Source: Earliella scabrosa (lineage: Eukaryota > Basidiomycota > Agaricomycetes > Polyporales > Polyporaceae). From it: 64,000 nucleotides of DNA. The DNA lies in assembly GCA_022605405.1 (NCBI GenBank), contig JABYQQ010000034.1, positions 1-64,000 on the forward strand, read 5' to 3'. The position numbers and the translations under genes were made by a program. How positions within the stretch are numbered: position 1 is the stretch's first letter; every line of letters begins with the position of its first letter. Below the pieces are notes generated by a model, which saw only the letters and a list, made by a program, of their open reading frames with translations, made no database searches and was not told where the DNA came from. Positions 25,896 through 35,465 of this stretch are shown piece by piece.

Positions 25896-27383
25896 TCAGG
25901 CCTTGTCGTCGTCTCCCCACTCGTTGTCGTTCGCGTCCCAGTACGCCCTACCCGTCAAAACGTCAGCGCGTCAGTAGTGGCGAGGAGCGAGAGCGGAAAA
26001 GCACGGACGGGGGGAGGTCAAGCGCAGGGGGCGGCCGATCCACGCCTTCGCCGTCAGCCGGGGGCGGCTCTCGAGGGACAGGCTTGTCGATGCCCGACGT
26101 GACATGCACGGGGACCTCCAGCTTCAGGTCGTTGCCGATCCCGGGGAACGGCACCTTCACCACCAACTGGTACTGCAGCCGCGTGTCCTCGACTCAGCGC
26201 GCGCAGAGAGAACCGACGAGGGACGCACCGAGCACTCGACGTTGTGCAGCGCGAACGCGGGCGGGCAAGAGAGGGAAAAGGTGGAGTGGAACGTCGCGCG
26301 CTGGACCCAGACGCCCTTCGCCTCCGGATCCTCGCTCTGTCCCTCCTTGCCCTTCTCCCCGTCCACCGGCTGCCCATCCGCACCCAGAGGCAGCCACTCC
26401 CGCGAAGCCACATCCGCCTCCACCGGCGCAGTCCGCTTCATCCTCTCCTTCTCCTTCCCGCCCAAGATCTGTAGCACGTCCCCAGAGGCGGACGCGCGCA
26501 TATACTTTGCCCGGATCTTGAGCTGCCTCCGGAGCGCGAACTCGAGGTCGTCCGGGGCGAGGGGCACGGGCGGGAAGACGGGCTTGTCGGGCGGGTGGGC
26601 GTCGGCTTTGGCGCGAGCGGTGGGCGCGGACGTCGTCCGGACGGTGACTGTGTAGGGGATGTCGGAGAAGAGCGGGAGGACGGCGATGGCCGGGAGCGCG
26701 AGCTGCAGGCGGGTGAGTGCACCGGCCAAGGCGGGAGAGAGAGCGGGACTCACTTCGACATGGACAGACGAGTAGTCGCCCCAGAGGCCCTTGCGGATCT
26801 TGTCCTCGGCCGGGAAGGTGCGCATCGCGTGCGTCGCGTTCTCTGCCCTGATCTGCGCCCCGACCTCGTCGCGGGGCAGGACGGCGAGTGGGACGCGGTG
26901 CCGCTTGTTGAGGCTGAGGAGGCCCTTGCGTACGCCGACGGCGGAGAGCGAGTAGCGGACCGCGGCAGACTTGTCGAGGCCGATGCTGCGGTAGTGAAAT
27001 GACGGCGGGAGCTGCTCGGGCAGCTGCAGCGCGAACGGGAGGCGGAGGATGTCGGAGCCGGGGTCGGGGTACGCGCCGCCACGGTGCCAGAGGTGGGCGT
27101 CGTCGCGGACGAGGACGATCGTCTCGACCGCATGCGCCTTGTCGCGGTGGATCATTCTGCGTCGTTCCGTCCGTAGCTCGTTAGCTGTCACGCGAGACCG
27201 AGACGAAAGACGGACGCACGTTTTGGAGGCGCCGCGCAGGCGGACTTGGACCTCGTCGATCTTCTCCTCCTGCAAGTGTCGAAAGTCCAGCTCGACCTCG
27301 CCCGCAATCGTCGAGCCCGCGCTGTAGATCGCGGGCGGGACGTAGACGGTGAGCGCGTTGGTCGAGCGCAGTCTGGAGAGCAT
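25896..27383 (-). CDS. Arrestin-like protein B (PPxY adaptor)
   Basis: Five exons: 27383-27220, 27156-26754, 26702-26229, 26172-26009 and 25947-25896. They total 1,257 nt, or 418 aa. The introns (63, 51, 56 and 61 nt) sit exactly where they do in paralogues A, C and D. It starts MLSRLRSTNALTVYVPPAIY and has the arrestin N-lobe (GSTIAGEVELDF; LPPSFHYRSIGLDKSAAVRY; RKGLWGDYSSVHVE) and C-lobe (RTTSAPTARAKADAHPPDKP; FHSTFSLSCPPAFALHNVEC; KVPFPGIGNDLKLEVPVHV). The last residues, DLPPAYWDANDNEWGDDD, give a PPAY motif split by the final intron. It is nearly identical to gene D at 43-44.6 kb. It is transcribed away from oxidoreductase gene 1 across a 1.5-kb shared upstream region. Role inferred: adaptor for ubiquitin-dependent transporter trafficking. 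Confidence 0.9.
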
Positions 27384-27486
27384 CGTGAGTATAGTACTTG
27401 GGCGTGCGTGCGCGGAACGCGGGGTTGTATATATGCTTGGTCCAACCCGGCACGCACGGATCGACCTGTCAACGAAACACTGCGCT

Positions 27487-27514
27487 AGAGACAGATCGAG
27501 TCAGAGTGTGGTCT
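27487..27514 (-). promoter_or_regulatory. Upstream block conserved with arrestin D
   Basis: Plus-strand text AGAGACAGATCGAGTCAGAG followed by TGTGGTCT. A copy differing at three positions lies at 44713-44740, in each case about 105 bp upstream of the start codon. Either it is a shared regulatory element or it is residual homology from recent duplication; the sequence alone cannot separate these. Confidence 0.45.
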
Positions 27515-28786
27515 TCTTCCGCAGCTGCACGTCCGCGCCCGCCGAGTGGCTCGCTGCGCGCTGTCAGTGTCTCCCGCATCCACTAGGTACCAGTCTCATC
27601 GCGAACGGGCTAACGTCGCTAGCACCATCTCGCAGTACACTCGCGAGGAAGGCCTGAACCTATGGATAAACGCCACAGAGTCAATCCAGGCTACTAACTG
27701 GTGTGACGAAGCGAGACCTGGTCGAGTGGGTGCATAGCTCCGCCAAAAGCTCCCTGCGGGCTCACAATATTCTCGTCCGTTGTTCAGCGTTCGGGCCGAC
27801 GAGGAACTCGAGGTAGCTGCTTGCTGTCCTGAGGGAGGGGCACCGGAGGGCTCAGTTCGAAAGTTACAAGTCCTCACAAGCGCTCGACACCTCGTCACTG
27901 GCCCGCCACGTGGCTACCAGCCCGGGCGAGCCCCCCCCACTCCTGGGGGGAGGTCCGGACGTTTCCTTCCATGCCTATGCATGTCCACCACGTATACGTA
28001 CTCTCTGCCTCTTCCACAAAACTGCACACGGATCCGAAACGTCCTCGCCACAACCTACGTTTGTTCCCAGCTGCGCCGTGCAGCTTCGCCTTGCGCTGTC
28101 CGATTCAAGCTCGACTCTACCTCCGGCAAGAACCTCATGCCATCGTCCCCGTCCCCTCACCGCGGAGAGCGGGTTGCATGCGTTCATGCAGAGCACCTCA
28201 GGCCTCAGGCTGCCACCAATCACAGTACCAGCTTGAAGCTTGAGTCTGAGAGACGGTTCCGCACGTAAGATGACGTGAGTTCCCGCCGTTCTCTTCCCTT
28301 CCGTGAATCGCTTCGAATCCTCCGAAGCATCAAAACGCGCTCCTCCGTGCACTCGAGTGCAGCAGCCGAGCTTAAGTTTCTCGCTGACAAACCCCTCCGG
28401 CCTCTCTCTACCACATCGTTTGAACTGTTCAAATATCCAAGCTCCAGCTTTCCAATCACTTGCGAGAGCGTCCGGCCATAGCACATACCTGCGACTCGGA
28501 GCGCACTGCGGGTGAGATACTCGAGTCTCGTTGCAAGCACGTACATGCATGGGAGAACCGTCGCACGCGCAACCTCCACGCCTCCTGCAACCCTGGCATC
28601 GACGCTGACTGAGCAGATCCTTACTCAGCCAGTGCCGCGCGATTCACTATGGAGACGCCTGTACTCAGTACTACGTGCTCTGCTCTAGTGATCTGGTATG
28701 TTCCATCCTCCACGAAAGTGTTCTCGCTGCACGCCGAACGGCACATCACTCGTGTTGGAAGATCGAGATCAATTTTCCCCCTGGAA

Positions 28787-28806
28787 TGCGGCCTCCGTAT
28801 AAGTAC
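28787..28806 (+). promoter_or_regulatory. Core promoter with TATA box, oxidoreductase 1
   Basis: TGCGGCCTCCGTATAAGTAC, containing TATAAG at 28798-28803. The identical 20-mer stands upstream of oxidoreductase 3 (minus strand, 41742-41723), at a comparable distance from its start codon. Confidence 0.6.
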
Positions 28807-28929
28807 GAGCACGACTTTGCCCCTCTGATCTCTCTCAAGCCTCGACAGTCCACCCCACGCGTAGATCTTCCCTGATCTTCGTTCCCGTACTCTCGGAGGC
28901 TTTTCTCTACCCACAGCTCGCCGACATCC

Positions 28930-30508
28930 ATGGCCCCGCTCATCAACGCGCCCGCACCTAACGTTCCGTACTACGTCCCTCGCCAGTATCCGCCTGCGGG
29001 TACCGCGTTTGATCCTCAGCCCGATGGAAAGCCTCTTCCTTCGCTCTTCCAGCCTATCAAGATCCGCGGCGTCGAGTTCCAGAACCGCATCTGGGTGCGT
29101 CCTCTCCTTGCCCCGCTCACGCCCCAGTTCAGTGGCGGTGTCTCGTGATTGCATCTTCAACTTCATCGTCGCTGATACTCACATACTGACTGCCTTCGCA
29201 GCTCTCGCCTCTCTGCCAATACTCCTCTGAGAACGGCGTGATCTCTCCCTGGCAGTTCGCCCACCGTGAGTACCTTCTCTCTTCCATCGCAGCCCCTCGA
29301 GATCCTAACATACGCGCCTCGGTATCGCAGTCGGCGGGATCTTCACCCGCGGCCCCGGGCTCACCGTCGTCGAAGCAACAGCAGTCCTCTCCGAAGGCCG
29401 CATCTCCCCCGAATGCGCCGGAATCTGGACAGACGAGCAAGCCGCCGCCTGGGCCCGCGTCGTCGCCTTCGCGCACTCCCAGAACCAGAAGATCGGGATC
29501 CAGCTCGCCCACGCAGGCCGCAAAGCCTCTACCCTCGCGCCCTTCCTCCACATGGGCCTCGTCGCGGACGAATCCGCCGGGGGATGGCCCGACAACGTCG
29601 TGGGCCCGAGCGACGTGCCGTTCTCGGAGACGTTCCCCGTCCCGAAGGCGCTCACGAAAGAGGGCATCCGGCGCATTGTGAAAGGTTTTGTGGACGGGGC
29701 GAAGCGCGCCGTCCAGGCGGGCTTTGACGTGATCGAGATCCATGGCGCGCATGGGTACCTCATCTCGGAATTCTTGAGCCCGACGAGCAACAAGCGGACG
29801 GACGAGTACGGGGGCAGCTTCGAGAACCGGATCCGGCTCGCCCTCGAGGTCGTCGACGCCGTGCGTGCGGTCATCCCCCCGACGATGCCGCTCCTCTTCC
29901 GGTGCGCGTCTTTCTTTTCTTTCTTCCTTCTTTCCTTCAACCTCGTCCTGCGCGATTGCCGACGTGCGCTTCTGACTAACACCATATGCGCACAGCGTCT
30001 CCGCGACCGAATGGCTCGAAGACGTCCTCCCGAACGAGCCCTCGTGGCGACTCGAAGACACCGTCCGGCTCGCGCCCATCCTCGCCGCGCACGGCGTCGA
30101 CCTCCTCGACGTCTCCTCGGGCGGGAACAGTGCGCTCGCGCGCATGGGGCCCCTCGCCAACACCCCGGGCTACCAGGCGCCCTTCTCGGAAGCAGTGAAG
30201 AAGGCGGTAGGAGACAAGATGCTCGTCTCTGCGGTCGGGAAGATCTACGAGGGACAGGTCGCGCAGGGTATACTTGACAAGGTCCGTTCTCCCTGTCTCT
30301 TTCTTGCTGTGGGCGCGGAAGACTAACTGTGCTGTACGGTGGACAGGGCCAGGCGGACGTCGTCTTTGTGGGCCGGATGTTCCAGAAGAACCCCGGGCTG
30401 GTGTGGACGATGGCGGACGACCTCGGTGTCGAGCTGCACCACTCGAGCCAGATCGGGTGGGGCTTCCAGGGCCGGCCGAAGCCCAAGGCGGTGGAGACGA
30501 AGCTGTAA
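28930..30508 (+). CDS. YqjM-type ene-reductase 1 (OYE-like FMN oxidoreductase)
   Basis: Five exons: 28930-29094, 29202-29265, 29331-29901, 29996-30281 and 30347-30508. They total 1,248 nt, or 415 aa. It is a (beta/alpha)8-barrel NADH:flavin oxidoreductase of the OYE superfamily, closest in pattern to bacterial YqjM. Visible active-site features are LSPLCQYSSENG with the YqjM-type redox Cys at 60, GIQLAHAGRKAS (Q134, H137, R140), and the HxxHGY triad IHGAHGYL (H214, H217, Y219). Further along are SNKRTDEYGGSFENR, the phosphate-binding VSAVGK loop and GRMFQKNP. Such enzymes use NAD(P)H and FMN to reduce activated C=C bonds of enals, enones and quinones. No targeting signal is seen, so it is probably cytosolic. 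It is near-identical to gene 3 (both end ETKL) and more diverged from gene 2. Confidence 0.95.
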
Positions 30509-31087
30509 AGCGCGTGGCACGGTGCCATAGATGCGAGCCATAGACGACTCGTTGTACTCATAGTTCTTGCTCGACAATAGGATGTCAAGCATTCTCCCTG
30601 TAGGGCTCGGTGGACTCCGATGTGGAGCGTGAGCAATATTAATGTGATTACATGTGAGTCCTCCTGACAGCGGTCGCTAGGTGTGGACTCTGATAGACAT
30701 ACATCCTCTGTTCGAATTCTGGTACGGTGTAGGTAACTGTGTGGTGAAAAAGTATGGACACAGCCTGGGGTCCAGAGGTCCACAACGTGCAGCTTATACG
30801 ACACGCACGCGCCATGCTATGATGGCGTCGAAGTCCCTCTCTATCGTCAGCAGCTCGCGCTACGAAGGTCGCCTTCGGTGCTGCCGTCGAGGCAGAGAAT
30901 GCGGCCTAGAGGTTACATGCAGTCGTGAGGGTCCTGGGAGGCGTCAGCTTCGCGACGGACGCTCCTCCCTGCATTGCACTGCACTGCATCAGGGGGTATG
31001 CGCGAGAAATATACCTACAGCGTGGTGTGAGTCAGGCGCGAGACATGACATGCGAGATATCGTCGCACCGAACAGCGTCCTCGGTGT
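30509..31087. other. Convergent intergenic region
   Basis: 3' flanks of oxidoreductase 1 (plus) and arrestin C (minus). No gene or repeat seen. Confidence 0.5.
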
Positions 31088-32507
31088 TCAGTCCTTCTCT
31101 AGACCGTCCCACTCTTCATCGTTGACGTCCCCGTACGCTCTGCATGTATCCAGATATGAGATCAACGAACGGAGACTGTGAATATAACGGGCACTCACGG
31201 CGGAAGGTCTGACGTAGGCTGAACTTGATCAGGAGCCGGAGGAGGCTGCTCGTAGATCATGGGCGCTTCGATACCCGACACGATGAAGACCGGGAGTTCG
31301 ACCTTGACGTCGTTTCCGAGGCCTGCGAACGGGATCTTGACGTACAGGTAGTACTACGCAGGACGCGTGTGAACATCGCGACCATGGTCGCAGGACAAAC
31401 ACATACCTGGCACTCGATCGTCCCGATCCGGAATGACGGCGGGACGCTCAACTTGACGTTCACCTGGAATCGCGCTCTCTGGAACCACGAACCCTTGCCG
31501 TCCCCGTCCGGATCACCGAGCCATTGCCACTGCTTCTCGGGTAGCTCCGTGTCGACGTCTACCGCGCGGTCCGTCAGGCTGCCTAGCAGGTGCGCGGCGT
31601 CGCTCTCCACAGTAGTACTTTGCCCTTGCGCGCGTATGACGGCCTTGCGAACGAGCTTGCAGGTGATCTCGGAGTGGATGGCAGGAGGAGCGGGGAAAAT
31701 CGGCTTGTCTGGTGGGTGGGCATCCGCTTTGGCTCGCGTGAGAGGCGCGGTGGTCGTCTGGATGTCGATGACGACAGGGAGCACGGTGAATAGGGGGAGA
31801 CCACCTTTCATGTCCGGCACCGAGAGCTGGAGGACGTGCAACGGCGCACGACGGGATGTTATGTGGAGATCGTGAAACGCGATGGGGGAATGGACGGAAG
31901 ACGTACCTCCACCCATGCCGTCGAATACTCTCCCCACAGCCCCTTCCTCAACTTCTCTTCCTTGTGCGCCCTCCTCCATTCCGTCTGCGGCTCCGCGCGC
32001 AAAACACTCCCTGCCGTGTCCTTCTGCACCACTACGATCGGCGTCCTGACCTTCTTATTCAGTGCGAACGCGCCCTGGCGCGTCGCCGTAGCTGTAATGG
32101 AATACAGCACAGATGCGGACTTCTGCCAACCGCGGTAGTGAAACGAGGGCGGGAGGGTGTCGGGGAGGAGGAAGCGGAACGGGACGCGGATCAAGTCCGT
32201 GCCGGGTTCGGGGTAGGTGCCGCGTCGCCAGACGTCGAAGTCGGCTTGTATGAGGGTGTGCGACTCGCGATACTTGCGTCTTTCTTTCTCAATGTTGCTG
32301 TGATGTTTGCACGCGTGAGCGGCGGAGGAGAAATTTGAGCGCGGCGACGTACGTTTGGGCGGCGCCTCGGAGCGTAAGGCGGACCTCTTGGACGTTGTCC
32401 TCGAACAGCAGCCGCACGTTGAGTATGACGTCGCCTTCGACCCAGCTACCAGCACAGTAAATCGCGGGAGGAAGGGAGATGGTGATCGGAGCTGCAGGTG
32501 AAGTCAT
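31088..32507 (-). CDS. Arrestin-like protein C (PPxY adaptor)
   Basis: Five exons: 32507-32353, 32297-31907, 31826-31407, 31353-31199 and 31139-31088. They total 1,173 nt, or 390 aa, the shortest of the four arrestin paralogues. N-lobe landmarks are ITISLPPAIYCAGSWVEGDVILNV, LPPSFHYRGWQKSASVLYSI and RKGLWGEYSTAWVEV. C-lobe landmarks are TTTAPLTRAKADAHPPDKP, FQVNVKLSVPPSFRIGTIECQ and KIPFAGLGNDVKVELPVFIVSG. It ends DLPPAYGDVNDEEWDGLEKD, with PPAY completed across the last intron as in A, B and D. It is more diverged from B and D than they are from each other, implying an older duplication. It is divergently paired with oxidoreductase 2 across 1.2 kb. Role inferred as for the other copies. Confidence 0.88.
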
Positions 32508-33707
32508 AGCCTAGAGTATCTTGGTAGTAATCGATGTCCTGTTTCGTAGTCTCTAGTCGTCGTATTTATGAGACGGCGGAAGTGATATCGACTGCCAGAA
32601 GCTGATGGGCTAGAGGAGTGGAGATGCATATATCATCGGCAACGGCAGTCGTGCCGTTGAGTTGCTGTGCCGTACGGTCGATAGACGTTGACGTTTTGAC
32701 TCGACTCGGACCATCAGCGACGTACTTGGAGAGCCCGGGCCAGACAGCGCGACCAGAGCAACCAGAGGACTTGAGCCACAACAACTTGTCAGGTATTGAC
32801 CAGCAACCAGATCCGCAAGTGAGCAAGGTCAGCCGAACGACTTGAAAGTTGAGTGACTTGGGATGAGAGGAGGAGAGAAGGGAAATCAGCCGCCCAAGGT
32901 CGGCATCCGCATCGCCACACCATCCTCTGCCACCACGACCTCCATCACCCTCACCGACCCCATGATTAAATGACATCCGAGCCATGTGAGTCATTCCATG
33001 GCTCCATGGTCCAAGGTCGGCACACATCTTCAACGAAAAACAGAGTGAGGATACTGTGAACTTCAAATTCGCTCGAGCTTGTATGCTGACGGCTACCACC
33101 GAACAGTCCATGTCATCGTTCTCACTGCTCATGGAATGACATAACCGGAGATGGAGGTTCGCACGTTCAGAATTAGAGCCTTGAGGTAGTCAGTCGTGTG
33201 CAGTGCACTTGACTGGAAGTACGAACCCTCAGATTGCTACCATCGCACCGCTGCGATTGAGCTACTGCTGGCGGATCGTTTCTGTTGATCCATTCTATCG
33301 GAAACGTCAATCTACCAGAGGAGCAAGTACTTGTCCTTCATATGTGAGTATTTTCCCTAGCCTCTGCTTAGTGAGCAGAACCTTACTCAGCGAAAGACTT
33401 CCGCACGATGCAAACCGGCCATTCGTGAGTATGCCTCGCGCCATGGTTTCCTACTGTTATCTCCGGCCCTTGCAGCTCAGAGCACGAGATTCGCTTTCTC
33501 ATCGCGACACGTCGGCGAACGTACGTTCAGAGCGCCCAACTCCTACCCGTGCGTACATATAAAGACGTGCAACGTGATATCCGCATCCCATCCTCTCACC
33601 CCACATCTCTACGCGACTTTGAGTTACACTTTAGAACCCGTCGATCCGCCTGGTTCTTCGCTGTCACGAACGCTATCACCCACTAACAAAGGCACTCGCG
33701 ACTTGGG
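32508..33707. promoter_or_regulatory. Divergent upstream region, arrestin C / oxidoreductase 2
   Basis: 1.2-kb shared upstream region. A TATAAA box on the plus strand at 33558-33563 lies 145 bp before the oxidoreductase 2 ATG. On the minus strand, ATAAATAC at about 32563-32571 lies about 60 bp before the arrestin C ATG. No coding gene recognised. Confidence 0.5.
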
Positions 33708-35224
33708 ATGCCCCCTCTGATCAACCGTCCCGCACCGAACGTGCCGTACTTCATCCCTGCCCAGTATCCTCCTGCAGGGACTGCGTTTGATCCTCAGCCG
33801 GATGGGAAGCCTGTTCCCACCATTTTCAAGCCCATCAAGATCCGTGGTGTCGAGTTCCATAATCGTATCTGGGTAGGTTTCCTTCGCCATTGCGCTCCAC
33901 GCACAATCGCCGGTGCACACCGCGATGAGTGCAGTGTCTGATCCCCGTGCTATCACAGCTCGCGCCGTTGTGTCAATATTCGTCCGAGAACGGTTTGATC
34001 TCGCCGTGGCACTACGCCCACCGTACGTCCTCACGCCGCGTCCCGATGACCATCCCTCCTTACTCACCCACCCCCCTCCTTCCCACCGCACACCCCTAGT
34101 CGGCGGCATCTTCACCCGTGGCCCCGGCCTCTCCTTCACCGAAGCTACCGCAGTCCTCCCAGAGGGCCGCATCTCTCCCGAGGACGCCGGGATCTGGAAC
34201 GACGAACAGACGACCGCGTGGGCGAAGCTCGTCGAGTTCGCGCACTCCCAGGGCCAGAAGATCGGCATCCAGCTCGCGCACGCGGGCCGCAAGGCGTCCC
34301 AGGCCGCGATCTGGGTGCACCCCGCCTCGGTCGTCAATGACGCCGAGGGCGGATGGCCGGACGAGGTGTACGGCCCGAGCGTGCTGCCGTACGATGAGGC
34401 GCACGCGGTGCCGAAGGCCCTCACCAAGGAGGGCATCCGACGCGTTGTGAAGGGCTTTGCGGACGCGGCGAAGAGGACGATCAGGGCTGGGTTCGACGTA
34501 ATCGAGATCCATGGCGCGCATGGGTTCCTCATCAGCTCGTTCTTGAGCCCGACGAGCAACAAGCGGACGGACGAGTACGGGGGCAGCTTTGAGAACAGGA
34601 TTCGGCTGGCGGTGGAGGTTGTCGACGCGATCCGTGCGGTCATCCCGCCGACGATGCCGTTGTTCTTCCGGTGCGTGCACCTGCTCACATCTGCACCACC
34701 TCCTGAGATGCCCATGGGCTCATGTGCGGTGACTGTAGGGTGTCTGCGACGGAGTGGCTGGAGGAGACGCTTCCAGACGAACCGTCGTGGCGGATCGAGG
34801 ACACGATCAGGCTCACAGCGGTCCTCGCTGAGCACGGCGTCGACCTGCTCGACGTCTCGACAAGCGGCAACCATCCAAAGCAACGCGTGTTCGCGATCCA
34901 TGGCGAGCCTGGCTACCAAGTGCCCTTCGCTGCAGCGGTCAAGGAGGCGCTCGGAGACAAGATCGTCGTCGCGGCGGTGGGGAAAATTCATGAGGGGAAG
35001 TATGCGCAGAGCGTCTTGGACAAAGTACGTCTTCACGCTCTCTTCCGCGGGTTCGTGCTCAACGCTTTTCACAGGGTCAGGCGGACGTGATCTTTGTCGG
35101 GCGGATGTTCCAGAAGAACCCCGGCCTGGTGTGGACGTTTGCTGACGAGCTCGGCGTCGAGTTGCATCACTCGAACCAGATTGGGTGGGCATTTCAGGGG
35201 CGTCCGAAGTCGAGCAAGGAGTAG
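33708..35224 (+). CDS. YqjM-type ene-reductase 2 (OYE-like FMN oxidoreductase)
   Basis: Five exons: 33708-33872, 33959-34022, 34100-34670, 34739-35024 and 35075-35224. They total 1,236 nt, or 411 aa. The first four exons are exactly as long as in genes 1 and 3. Motifs are LAPLCQYSSENGLISPWHYAH with the redox Cys, GIQLAHAGRKAS, IHGAHGFLISSFLSPTSN, DEYGGSFENRIR, AAVGKIHEG and GRMFQKNPGLVW. The HxxHGY tyrosine of gene 1 is replaced by Phe (HGAHGF). That Tyr is a likely proton donor in YqjM-type enzymes, so chemistry or substrate range may differ. The C-terminus ends PKSSKE rather than ETKL. The long antisense frame across the whole gene is a composition shadow. Confidence 0.94.
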
Positions 35225-35465
35225 TAGATGATGTCGTAGCATGCCACACCACTCGTAGCGTGCACCAGGTCCGAACACTGTCTCTATGTCATAAGTATGT
35301 AAGCCGACATGCAATACTTCAGTTGTTCGGGCGCAGGCTGGAGCTCACGTACACGAGCTTCACCTTCAGGACGCCCAAACGTGTTCATACACAGATACGC
35401 AGACTTTTCGTACACGGTACATGTGTGTCGGACTGCATATTGTCGTCGTCTGCCCGCCCTATTGG
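35225..35465. other. Convergent spacer
   Basis: 240-bp spacer between the ends of oxidoreductase 2 and the first F-box-like gene. Nothing recognised. Confidence 0.5.

Larger units (their letters stand above)
27384..28929. promoter_or_regulatory. Divergent upstream region, arrestin B / oxidoreductase 1
   Basis: 1.5-kb intergenic region read outward on both sides. For arrestin B, a TATATA element lies on the minus strand at 27428-27433, about 45 bp before the ATG. Upstream of that, 27487-27514 is shared with arrestin D. For oxidoreductase 1, a TATAAG box at 28798-28803 sits 127 bp before the ATG in a 20-mer also found before oxidoreductase 3. No protein-coding gene was recognised inside. A CCCCCCC/GGGG stem-like patch occurs at 27930-27955. 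Confidence 0.5.

Noticed and set aside
33624..35252. 542-codon minus-strand open frame
   Set aside because: It is exactly antisense to oxidoreductase 2, lacks family motifs, and arises from GC-rich codon-position bias. The same applies to 29129-30163 and 29305-30804 over oxidoreductase 1.
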